Below, in pieces: positions 14,700 to 22,212 of a DNA stretch of 64,000 bases. Position numbers and translations under genes: made by a program. The notes under the pieces were generated by a model. That model had not been told where the DNA came from and made no database searches. It saw only the letters and a program-made list of their open reading frames with translations. This stretch comes from JAPKZH01 sp963715635 (GTDB lineage: Bacteria; Acidobacteriota; Aminicenantia; Aminicenantales; UBA4085), in contig OY970261.1 in assembly GCA_963715635.1 (NCBI GenBank), forward strand, positions 2,170,001 to 2,234,000, given 5' to 3'. Numbering within the stretch: position 1 is the stretch's first letter; every line of letters starts with the position of its first letter.

Positions 14700-15530
14700 A
14701 TGGATACTTTCACTCTAGATCCCGAAGTGCAGGAAAGAATTTCCGTCGCAGAATTGGCTGAGCTCATTTTTAAAATTTTGAAGCGTAATTTATCGGCATC
14801 TGAAAGAGTTGTTTCTTATTACGGCGGCTCCCTTGAATCGATAAAGGAGTTTGAGCTTCTGAGGTATCCGGGGGGCCGAGTGGCAAAAATCCACCCTAAC
14901 TTTGAAAAGAAGTTCGCCCAAGCCGTACAAATGCTGAGGGATAAAGAACTCATAATGCAGGACCATGTACAGTCCCAAAGCCCAAATAACGTTGAACTTA
15001 CACTAAAAGGAGAAGTAATGGAGCCCGGACAATTTCTTCCAACCGTAGAAAGCTCAGACAAGATGATTGAAGCGATAGAGAGTTCTACAGGTGCTCTTGA
15101 CGAAGTAATCAAGGTTTATCTGAGGGAAGCACACGATACCTTCAAGTCTGATTTCTTGATATCTTCGGCGTTCTGCCTGGGGGCGATGTCGGAGAGATGC
15201 ATCCTCATACTTTCACAGGCAGTTGAGGCCGATTTGAAAGATCCTGTGGTCTCTGCTCAATACTTAAAATGCAAATGGGTAAAGGATTACGCCAAATTCA
15301 TTTCCGAAAGTATAAACGGGCTTAGGAAAAGGCATTCCGGAAATGATGAGCTCTTCCGGGACCTTGACACTAAGATAAACACGCTTGCAGCCTATTACAG
15401 ATTGACCAGAAACGAGGCCGGGCATCCGGATTTCGTTCCAAAGATTGAGAGGCCCGAGTTAGAGCTTGCTTTGAAGACAGTGCCGAGATATTTAGAAACG
15501 ATTCTTGCCGTCCTGCAACTTCTAATTTGA
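14700..15530 (+). CDS. Unknown protein with C-terminal HEPN-like domain
   Basis: The 276-residue product starts at ATG 14700 behind AAGGAGAGGAA. The N-terminal half is helical with a short charged linker. The C-terminal half is an all-helical bundle ending in YYRLTRNEAGHPDF, where RNEAGH fits the HEPN R-x4-H motif exactly, as in many HEPN proteins of abortive-infection and toxin systems. No nucleotidyltransferase (MNT) partner is adjacent. It is the only plus-strand cargo gene in its neighbourhood. RNase activity is possible but unproven. Confidence 0.55.
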   Translation: MDTFTLDPEVQERISVAELAELIFKILKRNLSASERVVSYYGGSLESIKEFELLRYPGGRVAKIHPNFEKKFAQAVQMLRDKELIMQDHVQSQSPNNVELTLKGEVMEPGQFLPTVESSDKMIEAIESSTGALDEVIKVYLREAHDTFKSDFLISSAFCLGAMSERCILILSQAVEADLKDPVVSAQYLKCKWVKDYAKFISESINGLRKRHSGNDELFRDLDTKINTLAAYYRLTRNEAGHPDFVPKIERPELELALKTVPRYLETILAVLQLLI

Positions 15531-16030
15531 CTGCGGAGAAGTCAAGCGCGGGGGTAGCCTGTCCGGGAAAGGGATCGTTTTGCACTTAACGGTTAAAGAG
15601 AATTTACACGGGGGGGGCAGGTTGGGGAAAGGGATTGTTTTGGAGTGGGCGGCTAGGGGAGGTAAAAAATATAGGGGGGCCGTATGCCAACAGCCGAAGG
15701 AAGGGATTCGTTGGGTCGATCGGCGGGGAGTCACGGAGGCCCTATCCCCCCCAGGCCCGAGGCCGCGCGCGGTCCTGCGGAAACCTCCGCATCCTGGCAA
15801 GGCCGAAAAGGATGAGGTCTAGGCCATGGCCGAGATATCGCATGGCATCAAGGCAGACCAGGGAGATCAGAAAGCCCGAGCACCCCAGGCGAACTTAACG
15901 ATTGATGCTATTGGCGCGGGATGGTATTGTCATTAGGTGTTAACAAACCCGAGCATATCCGAATATGCAAAATCGCAAACAATAAGCGATTTATAAAAGA
16001 AACCGCATGACAGGTGAACACCTGAACCTT
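15531..16030. other. Intergenic stretch with short G-rich repeats, no gene recognised
   Basis: GGGAAAGGGATYGTTTTG occurs twice (about 15562-15581 and 15624-15643), and AAGGGATCGTTTT once more near 18196. Short frames here (for example from ATG 15826) lack ribosome binding sites and family likeness. The region may be decayed coding sequence of the element. Confidence 0.35.
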
Positions 16031-16050
16031 ACCTCCTTATCGAAGGAGGT
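16031..16050 (+). promoter_or_regulatory. Hairpin that contains a ribosome binding site
   Basis: ACCTCCTT-ATCG-AAGGAGGT is a perfect 8-bp stem with a 4-base loop. Its 3' arm is a full Shine-Dalgarno sequence placed six bases before ATG 16056. Folding would hide the site, so it could act as a translational switch for the 28-codon ORF. Confidence 0.5.
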
Positions 16051-16055
16051 CTGCC

Positions 16056-16142
16056 ATGAAAGCGGAGCTGGCCAGCGGCCCGGTTTTCCCCTTAAAGGAT
16101 GGGTCGCGCAATAGCTATTATGTCAACCAGGAATCCTTATAA
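16056..16142 (+). CDS. 28-residue ORF behind a sequestered ribosome binding site
   Basis: ATG 16056, TAA 16140-16142. The ribosome binding site AGGAGGT is among the strongest in the window but lies in a perfect hairpin. The peptide is MKAELASGPVF followed by a polar tail ending in VNQESL; no family. The rest of the gap to 16336 holds no gene; it contains several CCCATTT/AAATGGG-type short dyads. Confidence 0.35.
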   Translation: MKAELASGPVFPLKDGSRNSYYVNQESL

Positions 16143-16336
16143 CTTGTTTAAATATGGCATGATGCAAAAATGGGATTTTGGGATTCGCGTTATTGACATT
16201 ATCTGTCAAACAAAAGCGGTTTGCGTCCCATTTAGGGCCAAAAAATGGGGTTCAAAGCCCATTTGGGCTTAAAAATGGCCTGTTTTTGCCACTTTGGAAC
16301 TAGGGTCGGGCCGGGGCCAAGAAGTAGGGCTCGGGA

Positions 16337-16936
16337 TTAAAAAGGTCCCCAATTCGGGGGAAGGTCAATAATACACGTGCCGAGTTTTTCCCGAGCCCCT
16401 TGCGCCGCTCGTTCCTCTTTCAATAATCGCCTCTCGTCTTCGGTCATGCTTTTATAGTCCGAAGCGATCCAGTCCCACATATCTTTGACCGCTGGAAGGC
16501 GCAGACGGTATTTCCTTTGCAGCTTCCGCGAATGAGTCCTTAGACCTTCGCCGCTTTCAATCAAGGCTCTCAGCTCATCACAAACCCGGTTAAAGTTTTC
16601 TATAATCCAGAACTCATCTTTGATTCTTACGTAGTCCACAAGGCGATTTTCGGAATCGAGCTTGCGAAGGTATCCTTTTTGAATTCGCTCATCGAGTTTA
16701 TAAAGGAGACCTCGAAATCGCCAATATCGCTCCGCGGGAGTTGCAAATCGTAAATATCGCCATCGCCTGAGGAACTCTTTGATGAATAGACTATTTTTAC
16801 AAGCAGCCTCAACGTCCCACTGAGGTTTCCCATCCTCTCCAATTGTTTTAAACGGCTCCATTTCCGCATGCACTTTCCGGAACCCGACGGATATCTTTCT
16901 TTGCTTCCTTCTTTTTTTCCTTATATTATCGGCCAT
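16337..16936 (-). CDS. Hypothetical basic protein of element 1
   Basis: A 199-residue, strongly basic, helical product (MADNIRKKRRKQRKIS at the start; many Arg/Trp pairs such as RRWRYLRFATPAERYWRFRG). No known family or catalytic motif is visible. It is transcribed away from the XRE regulator gene, sharing a 90-base AT-rich divergent region. Basic character and position suggest a nucleic-acid-binding role in the element's maintenance (inference). Confidence 0.45.
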   Translation of the reverse strand: MADNIRKKRRKQRKISVGFRKVHAEMEPFKTIGEDGKPQWDVEAACKNSLFIKEFLRRWRYLRFATPAERYWRFRGLLYKLDERIQKGYLRKLDSENRLVDYVRIKDEFWIIENFNRVCDELRALIESGEGLRTHSRKLQRKYRLRLPAVKDMWDWIASDYKSMTEDERRLLKEERAAQGAREKLGTCIIDLPPNWGPF

Positions 16937-17053
16937 TTTCTGGTCCTGTCACATTTAGCGGGATATATATTTTCCCCCATAATGATTTTATGATTGTAAA
17001 CATATTGAGTCAAGAAAAATATTTGGATGTTCAATGAGCGAAAAGGAGCAAGA

Positions 17054-17314
17054 ATGAAAAATCGCCTGCGGGAAATTAGGAAGGCGAAAGGGATCAGCCA
17101 GGCTCAGCTTTTTGGTATGACTAAAATTTGGCCCTCTAGCATCGGATTTATCGAACGGAATTTTTGGGACCCCGGCCTCGATGTAAAGCGCAGACTGGCC
17201 CGAGCCCTCAGGGTTCGCATTGTTGATTTGTTCCCGGACGTTGAATCAAAGGCAACTGCCGGATCGGGGCGTGAGTCCTGTGGGAAACCCGCGACGGAGG
17301 CAGCAGAACGATGA
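17054..17314 (+). CDS. Cro/CI-type (XRE) HTH regulator
   Basis: The 86-residue product has an HTH_3 domain from residue 1 to about 60: MKNRLREIRKAKGISQAQL then the recognition region SIGFIERN and a LARALRVRIVDLFPD ending, typical of XRE regulators. ATG 17054 is chosen over an upstream frame because AAAGGAGC precedes it. It heads the plus-strand maintenance block of element 1 and is divergent from the basic-protein gene, so it probably controls the shared promoter region. Confidence 0.75.
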   Translation: MKNRLREIRKAKGISQAQLFGMTKIWPSSIGFIERNFWDPGLDVKRRLARALRVRIVDLFPDVESKATAGSGRESCGKPATEAAER

Positions 17315-17362
17315 AGCCCCTACGCATCGCTCAAAATATTTTTTTAGAGATGGTAATGGAAA

Positions 17363-17671
17363 ATGGACGAAAAAAAATCAATTCCCGGGAATCTCGAAGA
17401 AGCTAGATTCCATCATCCGGCAAACGAAAAGCCGGAGGCCCTCCTTGAATGCAGTGACCTATATTTGAGCGCCTTTCTAAAATCGAGAGGCGTTGTTTTC
17501 GAGGGCCACAAGCGCGGGGAAGGGAAGCGCATCATTTTTCTTTTTCGGCGTCAGCCCGACATCGAAGACCTGATCAAGAGCTTTTACAACGATAGCCTCG
17601 TCCCGGTCCTGAGTTTTAAATCGGCCCTGCGGAATCTTCGAGACCTCATTTTCGAGGAGAGCAGGTCATGA
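17363..17671 (+). CDS. DUF5659-like protein
   Basis: The 102-residue product contains SDLYLSAFLKSRGVVF ... KRIIFLFRRQPDIEDLIKSFYND ... FKSALRNLRDLIF, which follows the DUF5659 pattern (strand pairs followed by a helix ending in LR.L). Members are common in phages and integrative elements and have no settled function. It lies between the XRE regulator and the wHTH gene on the same strand, so one transcript is likely. Confidence 0.55.
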   Translation: MDEKKSIPGNLEEARFHHPANEKPEALLECSDLYLSAFLKSRGVVFEGHKRGEGKRIIFLFRRQPDIEDLIKSFYNDSLVPVLSFKSALRNLRDLIFEESRS

Positions 17672-17743
17672 AGCGTTTAGAAGCTGGCTTCACGGGAACA
17701 CCAAACCGCATTCACGAGGCAGGGATGTTACCGGGAGATTGAG

Positions 17744-18187
17744 ATGGGAAAGTCGAAGTCTGAACGCGTGCCTCCCTACATTAAGCTGGAACACTACCAG
17801 ATGAACACGGCGGCATGGACAGCACTTTCCGACCGAGCCGTCTGGCTCTATCTGGAATTGAGGAAACAATTCAAACCAAAAGAGGGCGGAGACTCGCATC
17901 TAGTACTTCCCTATTCGGAAGTCCGTTGGCGAATGAGTAGGACTAGCTTTTGCGACGGGATGGCCGAGCTCTGCAAATACGGATTCACAAAGGTCGTCGA
18001 GGCGGGCGGCCTTCTTCGAAGGCCCTCAGTATATGCTATCTCTCAAGAATGGATAGAAATTAGCCGCCAGATTGTTGACAAGGAAGGCAAGGCGGCAATT
18101 CGGCTCGGCCTCGCAAAAAAGCCCTCCTCCAGAAATAACCTCAAGAATCTCATCGGGAGCAGAAGATGGGAAGGGAATGGCAAGTAG
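17744..18187 (+). CDS. Winged-helix protein, possible replication initiator of element 1
   Basis: A 147-residue product with a helix-turn-helix-like core: YIKLEHYQMNTAAWTALSDR, then AVWLYLELRKQF, VLPYSEVRWRMSRTSFCDGM and AELCKYGFTKVVEAGG, resembling the helix-turn-helix replication or regulatory proteins near integrases of mobile elements. About 120 bases downstream lies an array of four 17-bp palindromes (18311-18415), which would be natural binding sites. Replication initiator versus regulator cannot be decided from sequence. Confidence 0.5.
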   Translation: MGKSKSERVPPYIKLEHYQMNTAAWTALSDRAVWLYLELRKQFKPKEGGDSHLVLPYSEVRWRMSRTSFCDGMAELCKYGFTKVVEAGGLLRRPSVYAISQEWIEISRQIVDKEGKAAIRLGLAKKPSSRNNLKNLIGSRRWEGNGK

Positions 18188-18310
18188 TTTGGACAAGGGA
18201 TCGTTTTCGGCTGGCCGCCGCCTCTTCTCCTTTCTCTCTTAGCTCTTTTAGGGAAAGAATGGGAGGAGGAGGGAAGGGAAGAGAACACATACCTGGAAAT
18301 ATATATAAGG

Positions 18311-18415
18311 CATCCAAACAATGGAACTGTTGCGGACGCCAACTGTTCCAAACAATGGAACTGTTAGGCTTTAACTGTTCCAAACAATGGAACGAATCGT
18401 TCCAAACAATGGAAC
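18311..18415 (+). repeat. Array of four 17-bp palindromic sites
   Basis: GTTCCAAACAATGGAAC occurs perfectly at 18345-18361, 18377-18393 and 18399-18415, and with a degraded left arm at 18311-18327. Start-to-start distances are 34, 32 and 22 bases, about three, three and two helix turns, so the sites face the same side of the helix. They lie in the only noncoding gap (18188-18566) of the maintenance block. Good candidates for iterons of an origin or operators of the adjacent wHTH or XRE protein. Confidence 0.7.
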
Positions 18416-18566
18416 TGTCTATGATTTCTCAATCGAGTTGTGCGGGGACATCTTTATTTTTTTCTTATAAAAGACAAAGAAAAAGAAAAGGAGAAAGAAC
18501 TGCCGGGCCTGGAAGAAAAGGAAAAAGCCGAGGAGGAAGCGATCCCATTTTGAGGACGGCGAGAAC

Positions 18567-18851
18567 GTGACAAAAGGTCGAGCCATTTACTTGAAGTGCT
18601 TGGACTGTGCGGCAGGCGACCGAAAAGAAGTCCTGTTCTGCACGCTTTTCGATTGTCCGCTCTGGGAGTACCGCTGCGGATGTCATGTTTCATCCAGGAG
18701 ATATCGGGACCGGATTGAACGCGGCTTCCAGACCTTCACCCTGATTGTCGCCGAACTTCGCAGCCAGGGCCTGGATTGCCCGAATTTTCTTCGGAATGAT
18801 GAGCAGGCTAGTGTTTCCGTGGGCTATCGAGGAAAACACGGGGCGCACTAA
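18567..18851 (+). CDS. Phage-type Cys-rich zinc protein
   Basis: A 94-residue product, GTG start, with KCLDCAAGDRKEV and FCTLFDCPLWEYRCGC, the arrangement seen in small zinc-finger proteins of prophages (family phrase: K..R..CLDC..G....V..C....CPL...R.G). Four or more cysteines probably bind zinc. It ends 23 bases before the integrase gene. Role in the element unknown. Confidence 0.6.
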   Translation: MTKGRAIYLKCLDCAAGDRKEVLFCTLFDCPLWEYRCGCHVSSRRYRDRIERGFQTFTLIVAELRSQGLDCPNFLRNDEQASVSVGYRGKHGAH

Positions 18852-18874
18852 GGACGCATGATTCGAGGGACAGC

Positions 18875-20320
18875 ATGAAGGGGCTTTCGGCACTCCTCAC
18901 GGCCAGAGAGACAAGCAAAGTCTTGGGCATAAGCCTCTCAACCGTTTATCGCCTGGCAGGGCAGAATTGTATTCCCCATATCAAGATGAACGGCCTGGGG
19001 CTACGCTTCCGAGAGGATGATCTCGACGCATGGCTGCAAGGGGGAACCTTTAAGCCCGCTAATCTTGACCCTTACTTGCTTGCTTCTCCCGCCTATGCTA
19101 TACCTTCTCGGCATGGAGGTATAAACGGGATGGCCAGCAAGGCCAAATCAAAAACCCGCTTCAATCTAGACTATGGATCGGTTTATATTCGGAAAACCAA
19201 AGAGGGGAAAGAACGTTTTTGCATTGACTATTACAATGCCGATGGCCGCCGTGTCCAGAAGGTTGTGAAGTATGCCGAGAGTTGGGAGGAGGCTGCTGCC
19301 GCCTTAAAAGATGCCGCCGTCAAGGAATACTGTTTCAAAAATGGGATTGAACCCAAGCCCCGGAATATCAGGTTCAAGGAATTCTCAAAGCTCTATTGGG
19401 AAACCCATGTCAAGGTGAACCGTCGAGGCTGGCAGTCTGAAACGGGCAGGATGGAGAACCTAAAGGCAACCTTCGGGGACATGGATTTGCGAGAGATTAG
19501 GCCGATGGACGTTGAAAGGTTCAAGCACTCCCGTATTAAAGCCGGAAACAAAGAAAGCACGATCAACCGCTATCTCGCCCTACTCAAGCATATGTTTAAT
19601 TTTGCTATCAGCAACGGCTATGCCTCAAAGAATCCGGTCAAGGAAATCAAGCTCTACGCGGAAAAGGAACGGAAGGAAAGAGTCCTGGGCCTGGAAGAAG
19701 AAGCCCGGCTACTCAAGGTAAGTCCCGACTATCTAAGGCCCATGCTGATTACTGCCATTCATGCGGGCCTCCGGCGCTCGGAGATTATGAATCTCAAGTG
19801 GTCAAGCGTGGATCTGGAAGCCCGGAGAATCAGGGTAGAAGCCGAAAGCGCAAAAAGCGGGAAATTCCGATCCGTCCCCGTTAACTCCGCCCTCCATGCT
19901 GCCCTACTCGCTCAAAAGGCCGCAAACGGAAAGAGCCCGTATGTTTTCCCCAATGAGGACACAGGGAAGCCCTACACGACACTAGCAAGGGTTTTTATGC
20001 GGGCCTGTAAGGATGCAGAAATTAAGGGGCTCACGCTTCACGATTTGCGCCGCAGTTTTGCATCGAGGCTACTTGAGGAAGGTGCGTCCATTGAGATAGT
20101 CAAATCCTTGCTCGGCCATCACAGCATAACAGTTACCGAAAGATACACTCATTCCAGCGAAGAAGCCAAGAGAAGAGCGGTTGAACGGTTGGCCGAGAAG
20201 TCCATCAAAGAAGGCGAAAACAGGGATTCTCTGTTACGTGGTGGTGACCTGAAAGAGTCGTCTTTTTGGCCAGACTTCAATTCTCTGAAGGCGGTAACTC
20301 CATCATGCTCAATGAATTAA
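18875..20320 (+). CDS. Excisionase-like HTH fused to tyrosine recombinase (integrase 1)
   Basis: The 481-residue product carries, at residues about 5-57, an AlpA/excisionase-type HTH (LLTARETSKVLGISLSTVYRL ... LRFREDDLDAWL split here), a linker, then a phage integrase: SAM-like core-binding domain (about 150-240) and catalytic domain with Arg in HAGLRRSE, HDLRR, LGHHS and the nucleophile Tyr in TERYTH. An in-frame ATG at 19130 with GGAGGT upstream could give the integrase alone. The stop lies five bases before the 3' end of the tRNA-Arg it uses as target, the usual int-att arrangement. It should integrate and excise element 1. Confidence 0.85.
   Translation: MKGLSALLTARETSKVLGISLSTVYRLAGQNCIPHIKMNGLGLRFREDDLDAWLQGGTFKPANLDPYLLASPAYAIPSRHGGINGMASKAKSKTRFNLDYGSVYIRKTKEGKERFCIDYYNADGRRVQKVVKYAESWEEAAAALKDAAVKEYCFKNGIEPKPRNIRFKEFSKLYWETHVKVNRRGWQSETGRMENLKATFGDMDLREIRPMDVERFKHSRIKAGNKESTINRYLALLKHMFNFAISNGYASKNPVKEIKLYAEKERKERVLGLEEEARLLKVSPDYLRPMLITAIHAGLRRSEIMNLKWSSVDLEARRIRVEAESAKSGKFRSVPVNSALHAALLAQKAANGKSPYVFPNEDTGKPYTTLARVFMRACKDAEIKGLTLHDLRRSFASRLLEEGASIEIVKSLLGHHSITVTERYTHSSEEAKRRAVERLAEKSIKEGENRDSLLRGGDLKESSFWPDFNSLKAVTPSCSMN
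19099..19123 (+). promoter_or_regulatory. Inverted repeat covering an internal ribosome binding site in integrase 1
   Basis: TATACCT (19099-19105) and AGGTATA (19117-19123) form a 7-bp stem whose 3' arm contains most of GGAGGT, the Shine-Dalgarno sequence before the in-frame ATG 19130. Unfolding could free an internal start between the HTH part and the recombinase part. Confidence 0.35.
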
Positions 20321-20324
20321 GAGA

Positions 20325-20402
20325 TGGCGCGCCTGGCCGGACTCGAACCAGCGACACAGGGATTAGGAATCCCTTGCTCTATCCAAACTGAGCTACAGGC
20401 GC
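20325..20402 (-). tRNA. tRNA-Arg(CCU), intact, with encoded CCA
   Basis: The minus strand folds as a complete tRNA: acceptor GCGCCTG/CAGGCGC, D-arm GCTC/GAGC, anticodon arm AGGGA-TTCCTAA-TCCCT with anticodon CCT, T-arm GCTGG-TTCGAGT-CCGGC, discriminator G and encoded CCA (20325-20327). It lies at the junction of the two elements. Its 5' half matches the fragment at 31014-31056 with one difference; its 3' half differs from the fragment at 5220-5263 throughout the T-arm. So both halves appear element-supplied and the gene is a chimera that replaces the broken host copy. Confidence 0.9.
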
Positions 20403-20417
20403 GCAGGATCGAAAGAG

Positions 20418-20446
20418 ATTATAAACCGCTGATTTCAATTTATCAA
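20418..20446 (-). promoter_or_regulatory. Promoter of the chimeric tRNA-Arg inside the integrase 2 gene
   Basis: On the minus strand TTGATA (20446-20441), a 17-base spacer and TATAAT (20423-20418), a near-consensus sigma-70 promoter 15 bases before the tRNA. The -35 box is made of the last codons of integrase 2 (CGC TTG ATA AAT TGA), so the element carries the tRNA promoter with it. Confidence 0.75.
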
Positions 20447-21592
20447 GCGGGGATCGACCGCTCCCTCCGGAAGAGCCCGGCCGGAGGCCCCCTGCAGAGC
20501 ATTGACGTCTTTTTGACGTCCTCGTAACCACTCCCCCAGGGCCTCTAAAGCCGCCCGTTTATCGGAGTCCGTGGGGTGGACGTACCGCATAGTCATTTCA
20601 ACAGAGCTATGCCCAAGGATCCGGGAGGCCGTCATGACGTTGATAACCCTCACGAGCTGAGAGGCCGCGACGTGCCTCAGATCATGGAAGACGATTCCAA
20701 CGTCTCGGCCGCGAGCGATCCCGGCTTCTTTACAGGCCACCGCGAACGGCTTCCGGATGCTCTTGATATGCGTCTTGCCGTTCGGGAAAACGTAATCGCT
20801 TCGGCGCTCGATCCCCTGCAGGACGTCCAGGAGATCCCGGCCGAGCGGGATCGTCCGCTCTTTCTTGCTCTTCGAGTTCGTCACGGAAATTGTTAGGCGA
20901 CGGGCCGGAAAAGAGATCTGGCTCCAGCGAAGGGAAAGAATCTCCGAAAGCCTCATCCCCGTTAGCAGCGCGATTTCGACGACCGGCCTTGTCCGCTCCG
21001 GCGTGGACGCGATGAGGCGCCGCATATCCTCATCAGTCAGGCCGAGCTCGAGGATTTTTTCTTCTCGGGAATTTTGCTCTTCCAGACGCTTGACGCCCTT
21101 CTGCCCTATCGGATTCAAGCCGATGAGTCCGTCACCTACGGCTGCGTTTAGGATGCTCACCAGCAGCGAGCGCTCGCGGTTGACGGAGGCCGGTTTGAGG
21201 CCGGATTTTATTCTCTCCGTCATGTAATCCCGGACGACATTTGGCCGAATATCGACGAGGGCGACGGTTTTGAATTTTCGATTGAGGGCCTTGAGGGACG
21301 TCTCATCCCGGGCCGCTGAGCGTTTCTGCTTCCAGGTTGCTGAATCTAGGAGAGTCCTGGCGTACTCGCCGAATGTATCCGCCGATTTTGGGGGCCGGAT
21401 TTTCTCAGCGAGTTTTCCCGCCCTAGCCGCAAGCCGGAGTTCAGCGAGAAATGTTTTCGCTTCTTCTTTCGTGTAGCCGGCGAATCGGCGGACCCGAACA
21501 TAGTTCAACGTGACGTCAGTAAGGTAATAGCCGGGCTTGCCTTCGGAGCCCTTAATAAATTTCAGGTTGTTTTCTTCCTTGCGTTCTTTCAT
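20435..21592 (-). CDS. Tyrosine recombinase, integrase 2
   Basis: The 385-residue product is a phage-type integrase. Residues about 1-60 resemble an arm-binding domain, 70-165 a core-binding SAM-like domain (FGEYARTLLDSATWKQKRS), and 190-360 the catalytic domain: Arg in LTGMRLSEI, Lys in the SKSKKERTIPL region, HDLRH, LGHSS and the nucleophile Tyr in MTMRYVHP. It faces the tRNA-Arg from the side opposite to integrase 1 and is unlike it in sequence. Its 3' end contains the -35 box of the tRNA. A 7-bp hairpin (GCTCCCT/AGGGAGC, about 21629-21655) lies upstream of its start. Confidence 0.85.
   Translation of the reverse strand: MKERKEENNLKFIKGSEGKPGYYLTDVTLNYVRVRRFAGYTKEEAKTFLAELRLAARAGKLAEKIRPPKSADTFGEYARTLLDSATWKQKRSAARDETSLKALNRKFKTVALVDIRPNVVRDYMTERIKSGLKPASVNRERSLLVSILNAAVGDGLIGLNPIGQKGVKRLEEQNSREEKILELGLTDEDMRRLIASTPERTRPVVEIALLTGMRLSEILSLRWSQISFPARRLTISVTNSKSKKERTIPLGRDLLDVLQGIERRSDYVFPNGKTHIKSIRKPFAVACKEAGIARGRDVGIVFHDLRHVAASQLVRVINVMTASRILGHSSVEMTMRYVHPTDSDKRAALEALGEWLRGRQKDVNALQGASGRALPEGAVDPRLIN
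20501..20524 (+). repeat. Left TTGACG arm repeat of element 2
   Basis: ATTGACGTCTTTTTGACGTC, inside the 3' part of the integrase 2 gene. It is nearly identical to 30911-30937 at the other end of the element in the same orientation, as expected for integrase arm-type sites. Confidence 0.5.
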
Positions 21593-21690
21593 GCGTCCCC
21601 CTTAGTGAATTGAGACGGGCGCTCCCTGAAGCCGTTGTAAGGGAGCCAGCATGGAGAGGCTGGGGGCCCCAGGGAGCACACCGTTTAATT

Positions 21691-21885
21691 TCATTTCATC
21701 CCCCGTTTCTTATTCGATGCTACTCCAAAAGCCTCGATCTCCGCAAGTATCGAAGGCGGCAAATTTTCAACCGGGTCCAAGGTCTCTTTGACGAAGTATT
21801 TGCCGAGCGTCTCTGACCGTACGATCGTCAGGCCGGGGCGGATCTCGATTTCATTTTGAAGGTGCAGAAGATTCTCGATATTCAT
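21691..21885 (-). CDS. Hypothetical 64-residue protein of element 2
   Basis: Acidic-to-neutral small protein (LHLQNEIEIRPGLTIVRS ... LDPVENLPPSILAEIEAFG). No family recognised. The ATG overlaps the stop of the upstream 105-residue gene by four bases, so both are real co-translated genes of the early operon leading toward the integrase. Confidence 0.45.
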   Translation of the reverse strand: MNIENLLHLQNEIEIRPGLTIVRSETLGKYFVKETLDPVENLPPSILAEIEAFGVASNKKRGMK

Positions 21886-22199
21886 TTTGCCGGCAGTATT
21901 CCCGCTCCGTCCGCTACAAGAAAAAGAAGATCGCGGATTTCTTTTTTAGATTTTTTGAGCGCGATACCTAGTCCGAGAGCGATCCCCACGAAGGTTTCTT
22001 TTCCATTATGTCTAACGCGCCAACTCCCTTTTCCCCCTTTCACAACTCCCATTTTTTCCGCATCAAACCCAAGTGCTTTACAAGCTTTAATAAATTTCAG
22101 GGCCTGGTCGTGTTCTGCCGCAATCCAGGCATCGACTTCTGGATGATTCCAGCACACCTCAAACTGTCCCTTAGAATTTCTCTTAGCATTTTTAATCAT
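21882..22199 (-). CDS. Hypothetical 105-residue protein of element 2
   Basis: Small protein with HPEVDAWIAAEHDQALKF near the N-terminus and GKETFVGIALGLGIALKK toward the end. No known domain. It lies directly after the AlpA-like regulator gene (13 bases) and overlaps the next gene by four bases. AAGGAG in the gap serves as its ribosome binding site. Confidence 0.45.
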   Translation of the reverse strand: MIKNAKRNSKGQFEVCWNHPEVDAWIAAEHDQALKFIKACKALGFDAEKMGVVKGGKGSWRVRHNGKETFVGIALGLGIALKKSKKEIRDLLFLVADGAGILPAK

Positions 22200-22212
22200 G
22201 AAGATCTCCTTT

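Larger units (their letters stand above)
5251..20372. mobile_element. Integrative element 1 in tRNA-Arg(CCU), about 15.1 kb
   Basis: Bounded by two copies of the core GGATTAGGAATCC (5251-5263 and 20360-20372), both in tRNA-Arg anticodon-loop sequence. An integrase gene (18875-20320) stops five bases from the right-hand tRNA. Next to it lie an XRE regulator, a DUF5659 protein, a wHTH protein, a palindromic site array and a zinc-finger protein, which form the maintenance module. The rest is accessory cargo, mostly on the minus strand: DUF6338 pair, HicA-like module, HEPN-like proteins, a lipoprotein, Cys-rich proteins, a TPR protein and a methyltransferase-nuclease fusion. An internal tRNA-Asp scar (6536-6586) suggests nested insertion. 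Confidence 0.7.

Noticed and set aside
18166..18570. 134-codon plus-strand ORF through the palindrome array
   Set aside because: Its repeated QTMEL/QWN text is simply the translation of the 17-bp palindromes, and no start signal precedes it.
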